A stretch of 64,000 nucleotides of DNA from Nephrocerus scutellatus (GCA_947095585.1 OX352763.1:34211462-34275461); one strand, 5' to 3'. Shown: positions 56,101-62,890, counted from the first letter of the stretch. The notes: generated by a model not told the origin, from the letters alone. Numbers and translations: made by a program.

Positions 56101-56833
56101 AGGCCAGAGCTGTTGCAAATGGGTGAGTTAAGTTTGACTTTTAGTTAATATTGCAATTTAGTGATATATTTCTTTGCTTACAGAATTGACAACAAACCGG
56201 AAAAACCCTACGTCTATCTCTACAGCAGTGGTGAGGATGTGAAAACGTATTTCCCGGCCAATGACAGCTTACAACAAATCGCCGAAAGCCTTCAGGCGAA
56301 TATGGAGCGTCGCCGACCATGGGATGAGTATTTGAAGGATGGTCTGTATTCGTTGCTGCAAAAGACCGAAAGCGATTTCAATCGACCCTCTACAAACACT
56401 GACAAACTCTTTATGAGCATCGGCAACAATGAGGTAATCGAAGTGGCACATCCCGTAGCAACGGACACTGTCGATGGCTTACCTATGACGCGGCTACATT
56501 TGGGTCCGATCGGTTCGGGACGTGATCTGGTGCGATCCGATGCGCTGCGAACGAATTTCGCCAAAAAATATGGCCTCCTCGCAACAGACGTCGAATTAAG
56601 TTCGGTGCTGGACAGCATCATTGGCAATTGCCGTGAGAGTTTCATTTTAGTCAAAGGTATGAAAAATGAGCCTATAGTTGGTTTTTGTTACCTTAACTCT
56701 TGTATTTATTTCAGGTATTTCCGATTATAAAGATGGCATGTCGACGAGAAAATGGCAGAACTTCTCCTCGCTGGCAGCAGCAGCTGTTATGAAGTCAATC
56801 ATTTGCGGCATGGATGCACCGACAAATGTCTAA
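37599..56833 (+). CDS. Multi-exon gene: N-terminal region + winged-helix-like segment + nucleoside phosphorylase (MTA/SAH nucleosidase-type) domain
   Basis: Nine exons join in frame: 37599-38148, 38219-38338, 38498-38578, 46572-46680, 46825-46948, 51858-51993, 55858-56122, 56184-56656 and 56715-56833. They total 1977 nt and 658 residues. Residues 12-17 are six prolines and about 42-50 are Ser/His-rich; about 75-250 are unrecognised (motif LRFWFRDWLKDD). About 263-315 are helical and look like a winged helix (LTPEKVLELIEQAY ... VFISLKSRGLIKS). About 341-658 match the phosphorylase family 1 fold: GVAGG at 428-432, GDVVIS at 446-451, DVE with E599 and ISD with D623. The last two occupy the substrate-ribose Glu and catalytic Asp positions of MTA/SAH nucleosidases. 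Activity and substrate are unknown. Non-consensus insertions suggest a regulatory or divergent enzyme. The gene may instead be two tandem genes, the second starting at 46577 (406 residues). Confidence 0.8.
38219..38338 (+). CDS. Phosphorylase gene, coding exon 2
   Basis: The 70-bp intron before it ends TTTTTTGAACAG. The exon encodes DYVGFIKKIMKLLQRGYDEI and then a Glu-rich helix, SLEIELKILEETSAPP, ending at C|GTAAGT (phase 1). The first part suggests amphipathic helices. Intron 2 (159 bp) happens to lack stops, which explains why the frame appears continuous to 38685. Confidence 0.85.
38498..38578 (+). CDS. Phosphorylase gene, coding exon 3 (form joined to exon 4)
   Basis: The acceptor TCTTCTATAG precedes RDGYIIYCYGDCNRKYEEAL. 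The phase-1 donor ACAG|GTGATG at 38578 joins in frame to exon 4 (…KQT-V-SMEES). A second phase-1 donor, AGTG|GTAGTG at 38638, would add exactly 60 nt and also stay in frame. Which is used cannot be told from sequence; the first fits donor consensus better. Confidence 0.65.
38498..38685 (+). CDS. Phosphorylase gene, alternative terminal exon 3 (short form)
   Basis: Without splicing at 38578 or 38638 the frame continues DELMKAIWLDIYNGSRSGSG to KRAARNN-stop at 38685, giving a 285-residue protein. An AATAAA at 38939-38944 would end a 3' UTR of about 270 nt. The short form would hold only the N-terminal region, without the winged helix or phosphorylase domain. It could instead be the true end of a separate upstream gene. 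Confidence 0.6.
38939..38944 (+). terminator. Candidate poly(A) signal of the short form
   Basis: AATAAA, with a second overlapping AATAAAA a few bases on, about 255 bp after the stop at 38685. AT-rich background makes chance occurrence possible. Confidence 0.4.
39234..39501 (-). repeat. tRNA-derived SINE, copy 3, with (ATT)n tail, in intron 3
   Basis: On the minus strand it runs from GGGCGCCGTGGCTCAGTGGA (A box) and GGTTCGTGGTTCGAATCCTA (B box) through the shared body to ACGGCCTGTCGCGCCGAATG and an ATTATTATTATT tail. It is close in sequence to copy 2. A possible target duplication is too short and imperfect to call. Confidence 0.9.
40195..40640. repeat. 118-bp-type repeat unit split by a LINE-E tail
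   Basis: The left part (TTTCAAGCGATTTCTATGAA, GGTATGTGGAACTAAGATGC) and the right part (CTATGGAAATGCTGAGATCT, GGCCAATAGGGAATGG, ACCAAGCAATTTCTCAAGC) are the two halves of one unit of the 33.3-kb repeat. They are separated at ACTATAACCCTT by the 296-bp insertion at 40255-40550. Confidence 0.8.
40255..40550 (-). mobile_element. LINE-E-type 3'-end fragment with 12-bp target duplication
   Basis: It is flanked by ACTATAACCCTT at 40243-40254 and 40551-40562. On the minus strand it encodes the tail of a LINE ORF with a Cys/His cluster (CRSCIDEEITLHLLCTCPAL), then LLRFIRSSNWF-stop. A short 3' UTR follows, ending AACCTATCCCAACCTAACC. C-terminal Cys/His clusters of this kind are usual after the RNase H region of I/R1/LOA-like LINEs, so it is placed with LINE-E by style. 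Confidence 0.8.
40921..41706 (-). repeat. R element, copy C, reverse orientation
   Basis: From left to right it starts TTTTTTAAATTCTCTATAT and ACTTCACTTGCCCGTG, the reverse complement of copy A's right end. It passes four or five roughly 110-bp units (CCCGATTTTCTTCAAATTTT, ACACATGTGTATCTCCGATG, TTTTGGAGTGATCGGGCC). It ends GAGAATTTACATAAAAAAAT and GTGGGTTGTTTTTTC. Its internal units are more numerous than in copies A and B. Confidence 0.8.
41524..41984 (+). repeat. Near-perfect 226-bp direct duplication
   Basis: 41524-41749 and 41758-41984 are identical by eye except for one extra T in a T run, and are separated by 8 bp. The unit covers the end of R element copy C plus adjacent unique sequence ending GCGCTACCAAATAATATAAAA. 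So it is not an ordinary element repeat. Confidence 0.85.
42060..42316. repeat. MITE, copy 1
   Basis: The left end CGCTTGATTTACATTTGTGG and the inner TTAGCAGGACTGC...GCTAGCCAGACGAGAG are mirrored on the right by CACTTCTGGCTAACCACAAC and GGCCCGCTTATTTTTCCTCG. The arms total about 80 bp each and there is no open frame. Two relatives lie in tandem at 60.3-60.8 kb. Confidence 0.75.
42688..43615 (+). repeat. R element, copy B
   Basis: Nearly identical to copy A (7062-7960) from AACAACCCATAAAAATT to AGTTAATATAGAGAATTTAA, including the inner block around GCTCAGATCATTTTATTCTG and the CT-rich tract. The main difference is the terminal minisatellite at about 43511-43577, which here is six to seven units of CGACGACCGAC in place of CCCACAAA-type units. 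Confidence 0.85.
44166..45690 (-). mobile_element. LINE-C copy with deletion and a LINE-A insertion
   Basis: On the minus strand, right to left: endonuclease end (FSPLGSSDHCIVSAIFSLPN at 45631-45434), then a pre-RT stretch and RT start (MGQIYFRTRQLAKVLNDLNI near 44650, KRCSSTLALPLRRLFYFSYS). A jump near 44420 goes to NNRVEFNACKTQCYLLS, so the RT core is missing. The 3' end gives AAGGGTGCGAACCCAATTAA and a poly(A) at 44166. It is interrupted at 44681-45038 by LINE-A. Confidence 0.8.
44681..45038. mobile_element. LINE-A insertion: inverted 5' leader joined to sense 3' tail
   Basis: 44681-44922 is the LINE-A leader in reverse orientation, matching 26450-26703 (ACCGTTCGCACTTGCAATTT, GTTGCCCGGGTACCACCACT, TTTTGAGCAGTCAGTAGTTT). 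It abuts 44928-45038, LINE-A's 3' end in forward orientation (ACGGCAATTGGGGAAGAGTT, AAGGGGATATATGACAT). Flanks are AAGTACTGGCGG (44669-44680) and AAGTACAGGCGG (45039-45050), a 12-bp target duplication with one mismatch. Confidence 0.85.
45691..46571. other. End of intron 3, no further feature
   Basis: No element was recognised apart from a pyrimidine-rich tract (TTTTGTTTTTTTTTCTTC at about 46525) that serves the exon 4 acceptor. Confidence 0.45.
46572..46680 (+). CDS. Phosphorylase gene, coding exon 4
   Basis: The acceptor ATGTTAAACAG comes after a strong pyrimidine tract. The exon encodes SMEESQFESPPLTPEKVLEL and IEQAYPNPITPEDLAK, the first helices of the winged-helix-like segment. The ATG at 46577 could be the start of a separate 406-residue protein if the gene is really two. 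The donor A|GTATGT at 46681 is near ideal and phase 2, which fixes the frame into exon 5. Confidence 0.85.
46825..46948 (+). CDS. Phosphorylase gene, coding exon 5
   Basis: Preceded by TTCTTTTTTGTTTAAG after a 144-bp intron. It encodes DYGWDEKDVIQVFISLKSRG and LIKSMEFNSYTRIHHEDKEI, consistent with the recognition helix and wing of a winged-helix fold. It ends at AAG|GTATGT, phase 0. The longer apparent frame over 46718-47116 is only exon plus flanking intron sequence. Confidence 0.85.
47264..47900 (+). repeat. R element, copy D, 3'-truncated
   Basis: Starts ACCCATAAAAATTAAAAATT and TAAATTCTCTAAAAGGAG, then several units with GGAGATACACATGTGT, GAAGAAAATCGGG and GGGCCCGATCACTTCC-like blocks. 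It breaks off where SINE copy 4 begins, so it lacks the terminal minisatellite. It lies in intron 5 of the host gene. Confidence 0.75.
47902..48050 (+). repeat. tRNA-derived SINE, copy 4, partial, sense orientation
   Basis: Begins at the B box (GGTTCGCGGTTCGAATCTCA) and continues with AAAAGTATTTTTCATAGTCC, GCGAATGTCTGTCAAACG and TTACTTGTCACGGATTAAG to about 48050. The A box half and the (ATT)n end are missing. Confidence 0.75.
48500..51075 (+). mobile_element. LINE-C: CR1/Jockey-like non-LTR retrotransposon, longest copy, in intron 5
   Basis: Sense to the host gene. Endonuclease start at about 48520: NIRGLRTNSFSVFNHVHVHR, ILALSETQLF, AIYVRRDVAF and YYCFLYRSPN. The catalytic second half of the endonuclease is broken near 48850-49000. 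A 354-codon RT frame (49180-50244) holds SAGPDGISPLVLKR, FVQPIPKKG, YGFRGQRYL, AFALDISKAFDRVWH, GVPQGSVLSPTLFLIFINDL and catalytic FADDST. The thumb is frameshifted after 50244. The 3' end GGTGCGAACCCCTTGAAGCG continues to AATTATAAAAAATAAAAATA at 51057. Confidence 0.9.
51076..51857. other. End of intron 5, no recognised element
   Basis: It includes GCAGGTTCAAATCCTTGAT at about 51198, a B-box-like sequence without a plausible A box. No coding content is seen. The intron closes with the pyrimidine-rich CTATTCCTTATCTTTTAG. Confidence 0.45.
51858..51993 (+). CDS. Phosphorylase gene, coding exon 6
   Basis: Encodes VVKQMPTIASNKQPTIAIIT, AQYCEKLAVDAMLENKET and FVRYTTV. This is the first beta strand (TIAIITA) and helix of the phosphorylase fold, where family members place the phosphate or substrate loop. 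Donor G|GTGAGT, phase 1, compatible with both the cassette exon and exon 7. Confidence 0.85.
52424..52483 (+). CDS. Candidate 60-nt cassette exon with a basic stretch
   Basis: Acceptor GCATTGAAATAG lies about 40 bases after a TCTTTTTCTTTTTCAATTC tract. The donor TTTG|GTAAGA is strong. The exon is exactly 60 nt and phase 1 at both ends, so it can be included or skipped without shifting the frame. It encodes DSDPNSTNSLKKTKKKRQRF between YTTV and GESNVY. KKTKKKRQR is a textbook-type monopartite nuclear localisation pattern. No transcript evidence is available. Confidence 0.6.
52484..52990. other. Intron sequence, no recognised feature
   Basis: T-rich DNA. Open frames on both strands are Phe/Cys/Lys-rich by-products of base composition. 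Confidence 0.45.
53000..55295 (-). mobile_element. LINE-B, most complete copy, antisense in the host intron
   Basis: From right to left: 5' leader with CTATCTCTGACTGGTGG and TTGGCGCGAGG, a degraded endonuclease part (54970-54480), a 90-codon linker/RT-entry frame (PRCTYCKDKEGNLIADL ... SDGIPAELIK) and a 286-codon RT frame (54139-53279). The RT frame has RGILCPIHKKGDI, YQCGFIPGKSTTDQIYTLRQ, FTDFKAAYDSI, GLRQGDGLACVLFKLALEKV and an intact catalytic LAYADDIDIVGRN. The thumb (LSRLFKSRNLTITSK region) is out of frame. C-terminal sequence ends near 53000 at RLRWAGHLVHI-like sequence, so the 3' end is lost. Confidence 0.9.
55296..55857. other. End of the intron before exon 7
   Basis: AT-rich and unannotated. 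It closes with ATTTCGCAG. An 18-bp hairpin, TGGACCACAGTATA / TTTGTGGTCCA, lies at about 55418-55443. Confidence 0.45.
55858..56122 (+). CDS. Phosphorylase gene, coding exon 7
   Basis: Encodes ESNVYTLGNIGAHRIVSTKL through TATGNTTTRLLGTFQKVDYV, then FLVGVAGGVPHY and HVRLGDVVISYVDKARAVAN. GxAGG and GDVVIS are the glycine-rich substrate loop and following strand of phosphorylase family 1 enzymes. Donor GG|GTGAGT, phase 2. The reading joins exon 8 as ANG-IDN. Confidence 0.9.
56184..56656 (+). CDS. Phosphorylase gene, coding exon 8
   Basis: The longest uninterrupted part of the domain after exon 1. It begins IDNKPEKPYVYLYSSGEDVK and holds an acidic/aromatic insertion (ERRRPWDEYLKDGLYSLLQK) that simple bacterial nucleosidases lack. 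It then returns to family-like sequence, LHLGPIGSGRDLVRSD and FAKKYGLLATDVELSSVLDS. E599 in DVE corresponds to the ribose-binding Glu position. Donor G|GTATGA, phase 1. Confidence 0.9.
56715..56833 (+). CDS. Phosphorylase gene, last coding exon 9
   Basis: After a 58-bp intron ending TATTTATTTCAG, it encodes GISDYKDGMSTRKWQNFSSL, AAAAVMKSIICGMDAPTNV-stop (TAA at 56831-56833). ISD carries the Asp (D623) that in MTA/SAH nucleosidases protonates the base. The final helix is typical of the fold. The codon-level conservation of this motif argues for a functional gene. Confidence 0.9.
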
Positions 56834-57152
56834 GTGTTCGGTGTACCAGAAGACCAAGGCTTTTATGAAAAAAGATCAGAACATCAAAATTTAAATTCAT
56901 ACCAAAAAATCAAAAAAAAAAACCAAACAAAAAAAGGATTTTTAACAAAAAGTTATTATCAGAGAATGACCATGAACACAATTTTAGATACAGATACAAT
57001 GCAAAATCTTACCACGTTTTTGTTTACCTTCATAATGTATTAAAATTTGTTTAATTCCTTTATAATTATTTTATACTATGTACATATATTTTACTATCGC
57101 TATATACATATACATTTACCATGTATTTATACAAGTTTTTATATAATATATA

Positions 57153-57158
57153 AATAAA
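57153..57158 (+). terminator. Candidate poly(A) signal of the phosphorylase gene
   Basis: AATAAA about 320 bp after the stop codon, followed by more AATAAA-like copies to 57182. It is the first good cluster in the 3' flank. Confidence 0.55.
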
Positions 57159-57189
57159 TAAATTAATATATTATAAATAAAAAATTTAG

Positions 57190-57672
57190 AATTCCATAAT
57201 TAAAGTCAAAGACCTGATAGACAATTTTATAAGCTATAGAAAAAAGAGTCTTACGCTCGTCTCATTCTAAGCACATTTCGAACTTAATGGTTTGTTAAAG
57301 AAGTTACTATTTTATTCTTCTTCTGTATATCTACAACCAAACCAATATGTGCTAGTCACCCAGCACCGATAAGACTTTAACTTTCAACTGATTTCCATTT
57401 AGAACCAATTTCATCCTGTTTGGCATCCCTAAAGGTTTCAGCGGCAACTTTAATGAACTTAAGTGGGCTTATGATTATTTCAAAACCGAACGAAAAGCTC
57501 GGCTAAGTTCTCTCATCTCTCTTCATTGCAATAGTCACACTATGATTGTTCATTATGTGCAATGGAAATCCAGAAAATAATTGAAAAAATTGTAAAATTG
57601 AAGCTGGCTTGGGATCTAGTTTTGAAATCACTTAAGCTGTTATGACACAACCTTTTTTTTTTTTGAGATTGT
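57190..57672. other. 3' flank, no gene recognised
   Basis: No repeat or frame was recognised before the 112-bp direct repeat at 57673. Confidence 0.45.
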
Positions 57673-57784
57673 AAATTGGCTGAAAACTAGCGGCGGAAAA
57701 ACGAGATAGCAAGTTATAGTGTCATAATAGCTTTAGCAGCGCTGCACACAGGCAGACAGTCATTATAGTATGGTGTGATCTGAT
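57673..57784 (+). repeat. 112-bp direct repeat, left copy (probable target-site duplication)
   Basis: From AAATTGGCTGAAAACTAGCG to GGTGTGATCTGAT. The right copy at 59979-60090 differs at seven positions by eye. LINE-B lies exactly between them. Confidence 0.8.
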
Positions 57785-59978
57785 ATATGGCGGTCAGCCA
57801 TGAACAGAGTAGGGCGAATAACACAGAATGCTTCAGAAATGCAGGTGGCCGTAACTATCTCTGACTGGTAGAAGTGCGATCAAACCTCCAAGTAGTGGCC
57901 GGTGGTAATTTTCCTGTTGGTCCGTGCAGCATCCGTGAATCAGATTCGAGTCAACACGACTGCCCTTCGCAACGAAGAGACCAGAAACAACTACCGTCAA
58001 GCGATAAGACTCGCCCTAAATGCAGGGAGAGTAAGTCCTGGGGCTGTGATGCTGGGCGTAGAAGAGAAATGGACACGCCTTAAGAATACTCTCATTAGTA
58101 CTGCTGACTCCATCTTAGGCAGTAGTCGTTGAGATCGGAACGTCTGGTTCGATGACAAATGTAAGCTAGCGACTGAACGTGCGAATGTTGCGTACCGAGC
58201 AATGCAACAATCTCATAGAACGTGGGCACGCGAAGATGAATAAAACAGCTCAGAAGATATGAAAAAAAATTCACTGGCGAAAGAAAGCAGCCTGGGACAA
58301 GAATCTCGTCCGTAAAATAGAACAGTACATAGAGCGAGGAACGCACCAGGCGCGGATGTTCTACCAAAGAGTCCGCGGTATGACGCAATGTACACCGCGT
58401 TGCACATACTGTAAAGACAAAAAGGGTAATATCATCGCCTATCTCAAAGGCATCTTAGAGCACTTTCGATAGTTGCCTAATGGCCAGCAATGACCGAAAA
58501 CCAGACTATGCTGCCGCCACCAAGCATATACGAAGTTAGCAGTGCTATAAATCGGCTCAAAAATAATATGGCCCCGGGATCTGATGGTATCCCAGTGGAG
58601 CTGATTTAAACAGGAGGCCCCGCAATACACCAAGCAATTCATGAGCTAATATGGGAGGAATAAGCGATGCCAGAAGACTGGCGACCTGTGCTCCATACAT
58701 AAGAAAGGACATATCACAAACTGCAGCAATTATCGTGGTATAACGTTGTCGAGTACCGCGTATTCGATTTTCTCCTCTATCCTTCAAGACAGGATATCCC
58801 CATACGCTAGTCATCATTGGTCCATACCAGTGTGGCTTCATCCCAGGCAAATCAACAACTGATCAGATTTACACCCTTAGGCATGTTAGGTTATGGATAA
58901 ATGTATAGAGTTTCAAAACTCACTACACCATATTTTTATAGTCTTTAAAGCATAGCCAGAGTAGAACTTTATAAAGCAATGAGAATTCGGCATCTTAAAT
59001 AAACTGACACGACTATGTAGGTTGACCATGACCAATGTTATAAGCCAAGTAAAAATATCCGGATCACTATCAATCCCATTCAAAATCTATAACGGGCTCC
59101 GACAAGGGGATGGACTGTCCTGCGTCCTCTTAAACCTGGCGTTGGAGAAAGTGATCCAGAGACTCTGACGTAACGGCGAGGGGAACAATCCTCTATAAGT
59201 CCATTCAGATACTGGCTTACGCAGACGATATTGACATCGTTTGTAGAAACCGAAGAGCTGTACAGAAAGCTTTCATCCAAATCGAGCAGGCGGCTCGAAA
59301 TCTGGGGCTGCACATAAATGAGAGCAAAACAAAGTACATGGTGGCCACGTCTGCGAGTAGAAAAAACATCATTGGTCCCTCAATTCAAATAGTGGAGCGC
59401 GAATTTGAAGTTGTGCAATCCTTTAACTATCTCGGGTCAACTGTAGCAGCGGATAACAGCATGGAACCAGAAATACGCGCACGGTGGCTTAAAGCCAACA
59501 AAGCCTATTATAGTCTGTCAAGACTCTTCAAATCCAGGAACTTAACCATAACATCCAAGCTGCTGGTATATAAGACAATGGTCATACCAGTACTTACATA
59601 TGAATCAGAGAGTTGGGTGCTTAACAAAAAGCATTCTGACCTCTTAGCCGCTTTCGAGATAAAAGTCTTACGGAGAATTGTTGGCCCCGTATGTGAGGAA
59701 GGACGATTCCAGAGACTCTATAATGATGATCGTGAAGAGGATTAAGCTCGGTAGGCTCCGGTGGGCAGGACACCTAGTTCGCATTAGAGAAGAGGATCAT
59801 TTTCGGTACGATTTATGGAACACGACAGCGTGGCTGGCCAAGCTGGAAGAATAGCGTATACCATAACGCCCAGAGTTAAGGAACTGGATGACATCGGCTC
59901 GAAACCGATACCGGTGGAGAGATTTTTGCGGGAGGCCATGACTGGACACCGGTTATAGAGCAAAATATGATGATGATG
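57785..59978 (+). mobile_element. LINE-B copy with internal deletion, 5' end to 3' end
   Basis: It starts with leader sequence shared with the 20.2-kb copy (CAGCCATGAACAGAGTAGG). It loses most of the endonuclease at about 57917. It resumes at QIRVNTTALRNEETRNNYRQ and KNTLISTADSILGSSR, then runs through broken RT blocks (GNIIAYLKGILEH, GLRQGDGLSCVLL, catalytic LAYADDIDIVC around 59210). A 135-codon thumb frame (59338-59745) follows, then the 3' end at AAATATGATGATGATGAA. Many stops and frameshifts make it inactive. Confidence 0.9.
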
Positions 59979-60090
59979 AAATTGGCTGAAAACTATCGGC
60001 GGATAAACGAGATAGTAAGTTATAGTGTCATAATACCTTTAGCAGCGCTGCACACAGGCACACAGTCACTATAGTATGGCGTGATCTGAT
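59979..60090 (+). repeat. 112-bp direct repeat, right copy
   Basis: Begins AAATTGGCTGAAAACTATCG directly after the (ATG)n-like LINE-B 3' end. It ends GGCGTGATCTGAT, matching 57673-57784. Confidence 0.8.
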
Positions 60091-60102
60091 GTCGCTATGT
60101 GT

Positions 60103-60322
60103 CACGATTGTTAAAATTTTTGTATGGTAGGCCCTCGACCGCGGGGCCCGATCACTACCAAATTTTATCATAAAGTGTTGTCACAAAAAATAAACACGTG
60201 TCCAAAGTTTTAATAAAATCGGGCTATGGGAAACGTGTTAAAAATTTATCGCAAGATTCCACCACCAATCAAACGAACGACAGAACAATGCCGACGCAAA
60301 GTTAATATAAAGAATTTTATAA
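60103..60322 (+). repeat. R element, copy E, right-end fragment
   Basis: Contains GGGGCCCGATCACTACCAAA, AATAAAATCGGGCTATGGGA, ATCGCAAGATTCCACC, AACGACAGAACAATG and AGTTAATATAAAGAATTTTA. The minisatellite is not expanded in this copy. Confidence 0.75.
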
Positions 60323-60326
60323 TTAT

Positions 60327-60570
60327 GCTTGATTTACATTTGAGCAGTGCCAGAAAAAATGAGCAGGACGACTAAAGTTAAATTGCATTTCTGGTTAGCC
60401 AGAAGAGATTGATACTACGAGAATGTTATAGTTATTTTATATCCGCAGGGGAAATATTATTTAAAATATTGAAAAATATGCTACTGCTCTCCTTTGGCTA
60501 ACCGCAATTTCTATTTAAAAGCCGTCCTGCTCATTTTTTCTCGCACGCCACAAATGTAAATCGAGCGTAA
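60327..60570. repeat. MITE, copy 2
   Basis: The left arm GCTTGATTTACATTTGAGCA ... AATGAGCAGGACG ... CTGGTTAGCCAGAAGAG mirrors the right arm CTCTCCTTTGGCTAACCGCA ... GCCGTCCTGCTCATTTTTTC ... CACAAATGTAAATCGAGC. It is about 245 bp, with no frame. Confidence 0.85.
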
Positions 60571-60571
60571 T

Positions 60572-60825
60572 ACAAAATTTACATTTTAGGCGTACAACAC
60601 CATGTGAGCGGGCCGACTATAGTTCAATTGAAGTTGTGATTAGCCGAAAGAGATTGACACTACGCGAATGTTATAGTTATATTATAGTAACATGGGAAAT
60701 GTTGTCTATAGCATTATGGTAACATTGAAAAATATACTACTTCTCTCGTCTGGCTAAACACAATTGCTATTTAACAACCGTCCTGCTCATTTTTTCTCGC
60801 ACGCCACAAATGTAAATCACGCTTA
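60572..60825. repeat. MITE, copy 3, in tandem with copy 2
   Basis: Arms AAATTTACATTTTAGGCGTA ... GATTAGCCGAAAGAGATTGA and TCTCGTCTGGCTAAACACAA ... ACAAATGTAAATCACGCTT. The centre TAGTAACATGGGAAATGTTG matches the centre of copy 1 at 42.2 kb in reverse orientation. It begins within a few bases of the end of copy 2. Confidence 0.85.
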
Positions 60826-61120
60826 AGCCAGTTGAGCATGTGTACTTGACTGGTACATTTAAAAAATACGTTAAATTGATTTTAATTACAAATAATTCCG
60901 ATAGCTATAATTTTTATAGATAATAATATAAAATAACGGGCCAACATCGCCATAAATATTTGTCGTATAACCTATTTCATATACTAAAAACGGGGTACTA
61001 GGCAGCCCTGATCTCCATACGAATTCTTCAATTCCATTGCCAATTCCAATACAAAAATTCACACTTCTTCAAGTTCAACGCGTGTTAACTGAGAGAGCAA
61101 ATCGAAAGTAATTTCAGTAT

Positions 61121-61296
61121 TCAGTCGTTTGCTAGCGGCCGATGTGTTCGGCTTATGTTACGGTTGCGTTAAGAAAAATTCCAATCGCCACGTGGGTTTT
61201 TGTGAAGTGCTTTGTGAAAAGCGTATAATCCGTAAAGTTGAGCGTATTTACAGTGAAATTAATAATATTTTGTAATTAACTAACAGCTGATTAAAG
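61121..61296 (+). promoter_or_regulatory. Probable transcription start and non-coding first exon of a downstream gene
   Basis: ATTCAGTCGTTT at 61119 fits the insect initiator TCAGTY, with the A at 61123 as +1. The GC-richer GCTAGCGGCCGATG follows at +10 to +22. The next 150 bases resemble a fly 5' UTR (GTGAAGTGCTTTGTGAAAAG, TTTACAGTGAAATTAAT) and lack ATGs with good context. A donor AAAG|GTACTT ends it at 61296. There is no TATA box. Coding exons must lie beyond the window or were not recognised. Confidence 0.4.
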
Positions 61297-62890
61297 GTAC
61301 TTGCTACATTTTAAAACAAGTTTTCCATTGCATTAAATCCATGCCTGTACTTCCTGTTGCCCAAACCGGCCATTCCACTAACTGGTACACAGTGCGTCGT
61401 AGTTTGCCGGTGCCAGTTTGATAGTTGTCCATTTACTTAGCGATAATGTAATGTAAATCTTCTTGCGTTTTGATTAACCGTGTTGCCGATTATGTTTGGA
61501 TACGTTTTCAAGTTACATACAGGAAATATTTGACTTTCTTGAGTTGGTGATAAAAGATGTTTGCCCCTTAGTCACTTGCGTTAATTTTGCAGTAATGAGT
61601 GTCAAAAGCAATTTCGTGGAATTACGCTATAAATTCAATCGAAATTGTTTAACATTTTCTGGAGGAAAAACGAAATACTTGTGATTGCTGATTACAAAAC
61701 CACAAAATTGAATGTGCCTTACACAAAATTGCTAGGTCAGACCGGTTTTTCTCACAAAATCAGGAAAAGGTTGCTCGCTGTCATTTACCTCCAAGGCTCC
61801 AACGTGCAACCTCCAACTCGTAAAACAACAACCAAAACAATTTCAGCATTCAGTGTGGTGTGAGAAAAGTTTGTGTTGATCCTACTTCTTGAACAATTCA
61901 CAAATTCAATTCTTATCAGATGCAGATAGTGTTGGTCGTAAATTTATATACATATGTTAATGTGTGTACATTAATGTACCAAATATTTTAAATCTACAGT
62001 TTGTAGATACAGACTGTTCCATGCACCATGCCCACACATTTAAATCAGTTTATCGTTTAAGTTCTCACGTGAGACTATGTTTTTGCTTTTTGGTGATTTA
62101 AGGTTGTGGTGCCATGTGCTACGAGTATATTTAAGCGTTCATTTCTTTGGTTGACACAATCACTTTTTTCGCGCGTTTATCTGCCGCAAGACCTACAAAA
62201 AGGTAAAACACCACAAATTTCAGATTTTGCTGCTGGATGCTTTCTTGCCAGCTGTCTGTCCATTCTGTGGTAGTACTGCTCGGTCGCTACTTCCTAGATT
62301 GTCATTGTCATTCACAGTCATTTGCACTTCACTGTTCACTATCACTTTACCTTTACGTCATCAGTTGCTCTTATATTTTTTGGACTTTTAATTTTTAAAG
62401 AGTAATTATGTTAAAATTTGAAGAGAGCAATTAAATTATATGTGATTGTCTCTTCGTCTACTGTCCGTTTACCTAAGAGAATATATTGTTATTTCTTTAT
62501 CAGAATTGTATTTCAAATAACTGATTTGAAAGTTCATTGGCAATTTAACGTTTACGTCATTGGTTTGACATGAGATTAATTTGCGATGTGGCTGTGTTCT
62601 CAAAGAAAAAGTAACGAGTTTCAGTGTTGTATTTTTGCGGTTTCAGAAAAGGTGGAATGATGTTTCTTAGGTCCATATTTTTAAACGATATTAACACTTT
62701 CTAAAATGAAGACTAACTTATTGAAATTCACTCGCGAGCTTACGTAATTTCTTGCAAAAAGTGTTTACAATCACAAATATGTGTGACAAAGTCACAACTT
62801 TTATTTTGATTTTTTTGACGTGACAACGTCTCACTGCAAAGTTTAAGGGGTACATATTCAAGAAGTCGAATGTTAAATGTCCTTTGTTAT
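61297..62890. other. No gene recognised; possible intron of the downstream gene
   Basis: Small + frames at 61496-61684 and 61645-61863 have no support. AT-rich sequence without recognised repeats. Confidence 0.4.

Noticed and set aside
57673..60090. 112-bp repeats as LTRs of an LTR retrotransposon
   Set aside because: They enclose a LINE with non-LTR RT motifs and its own 3' end. No primer-binding site or polypurine tract was seen, and 112 bp is short for LTRs.
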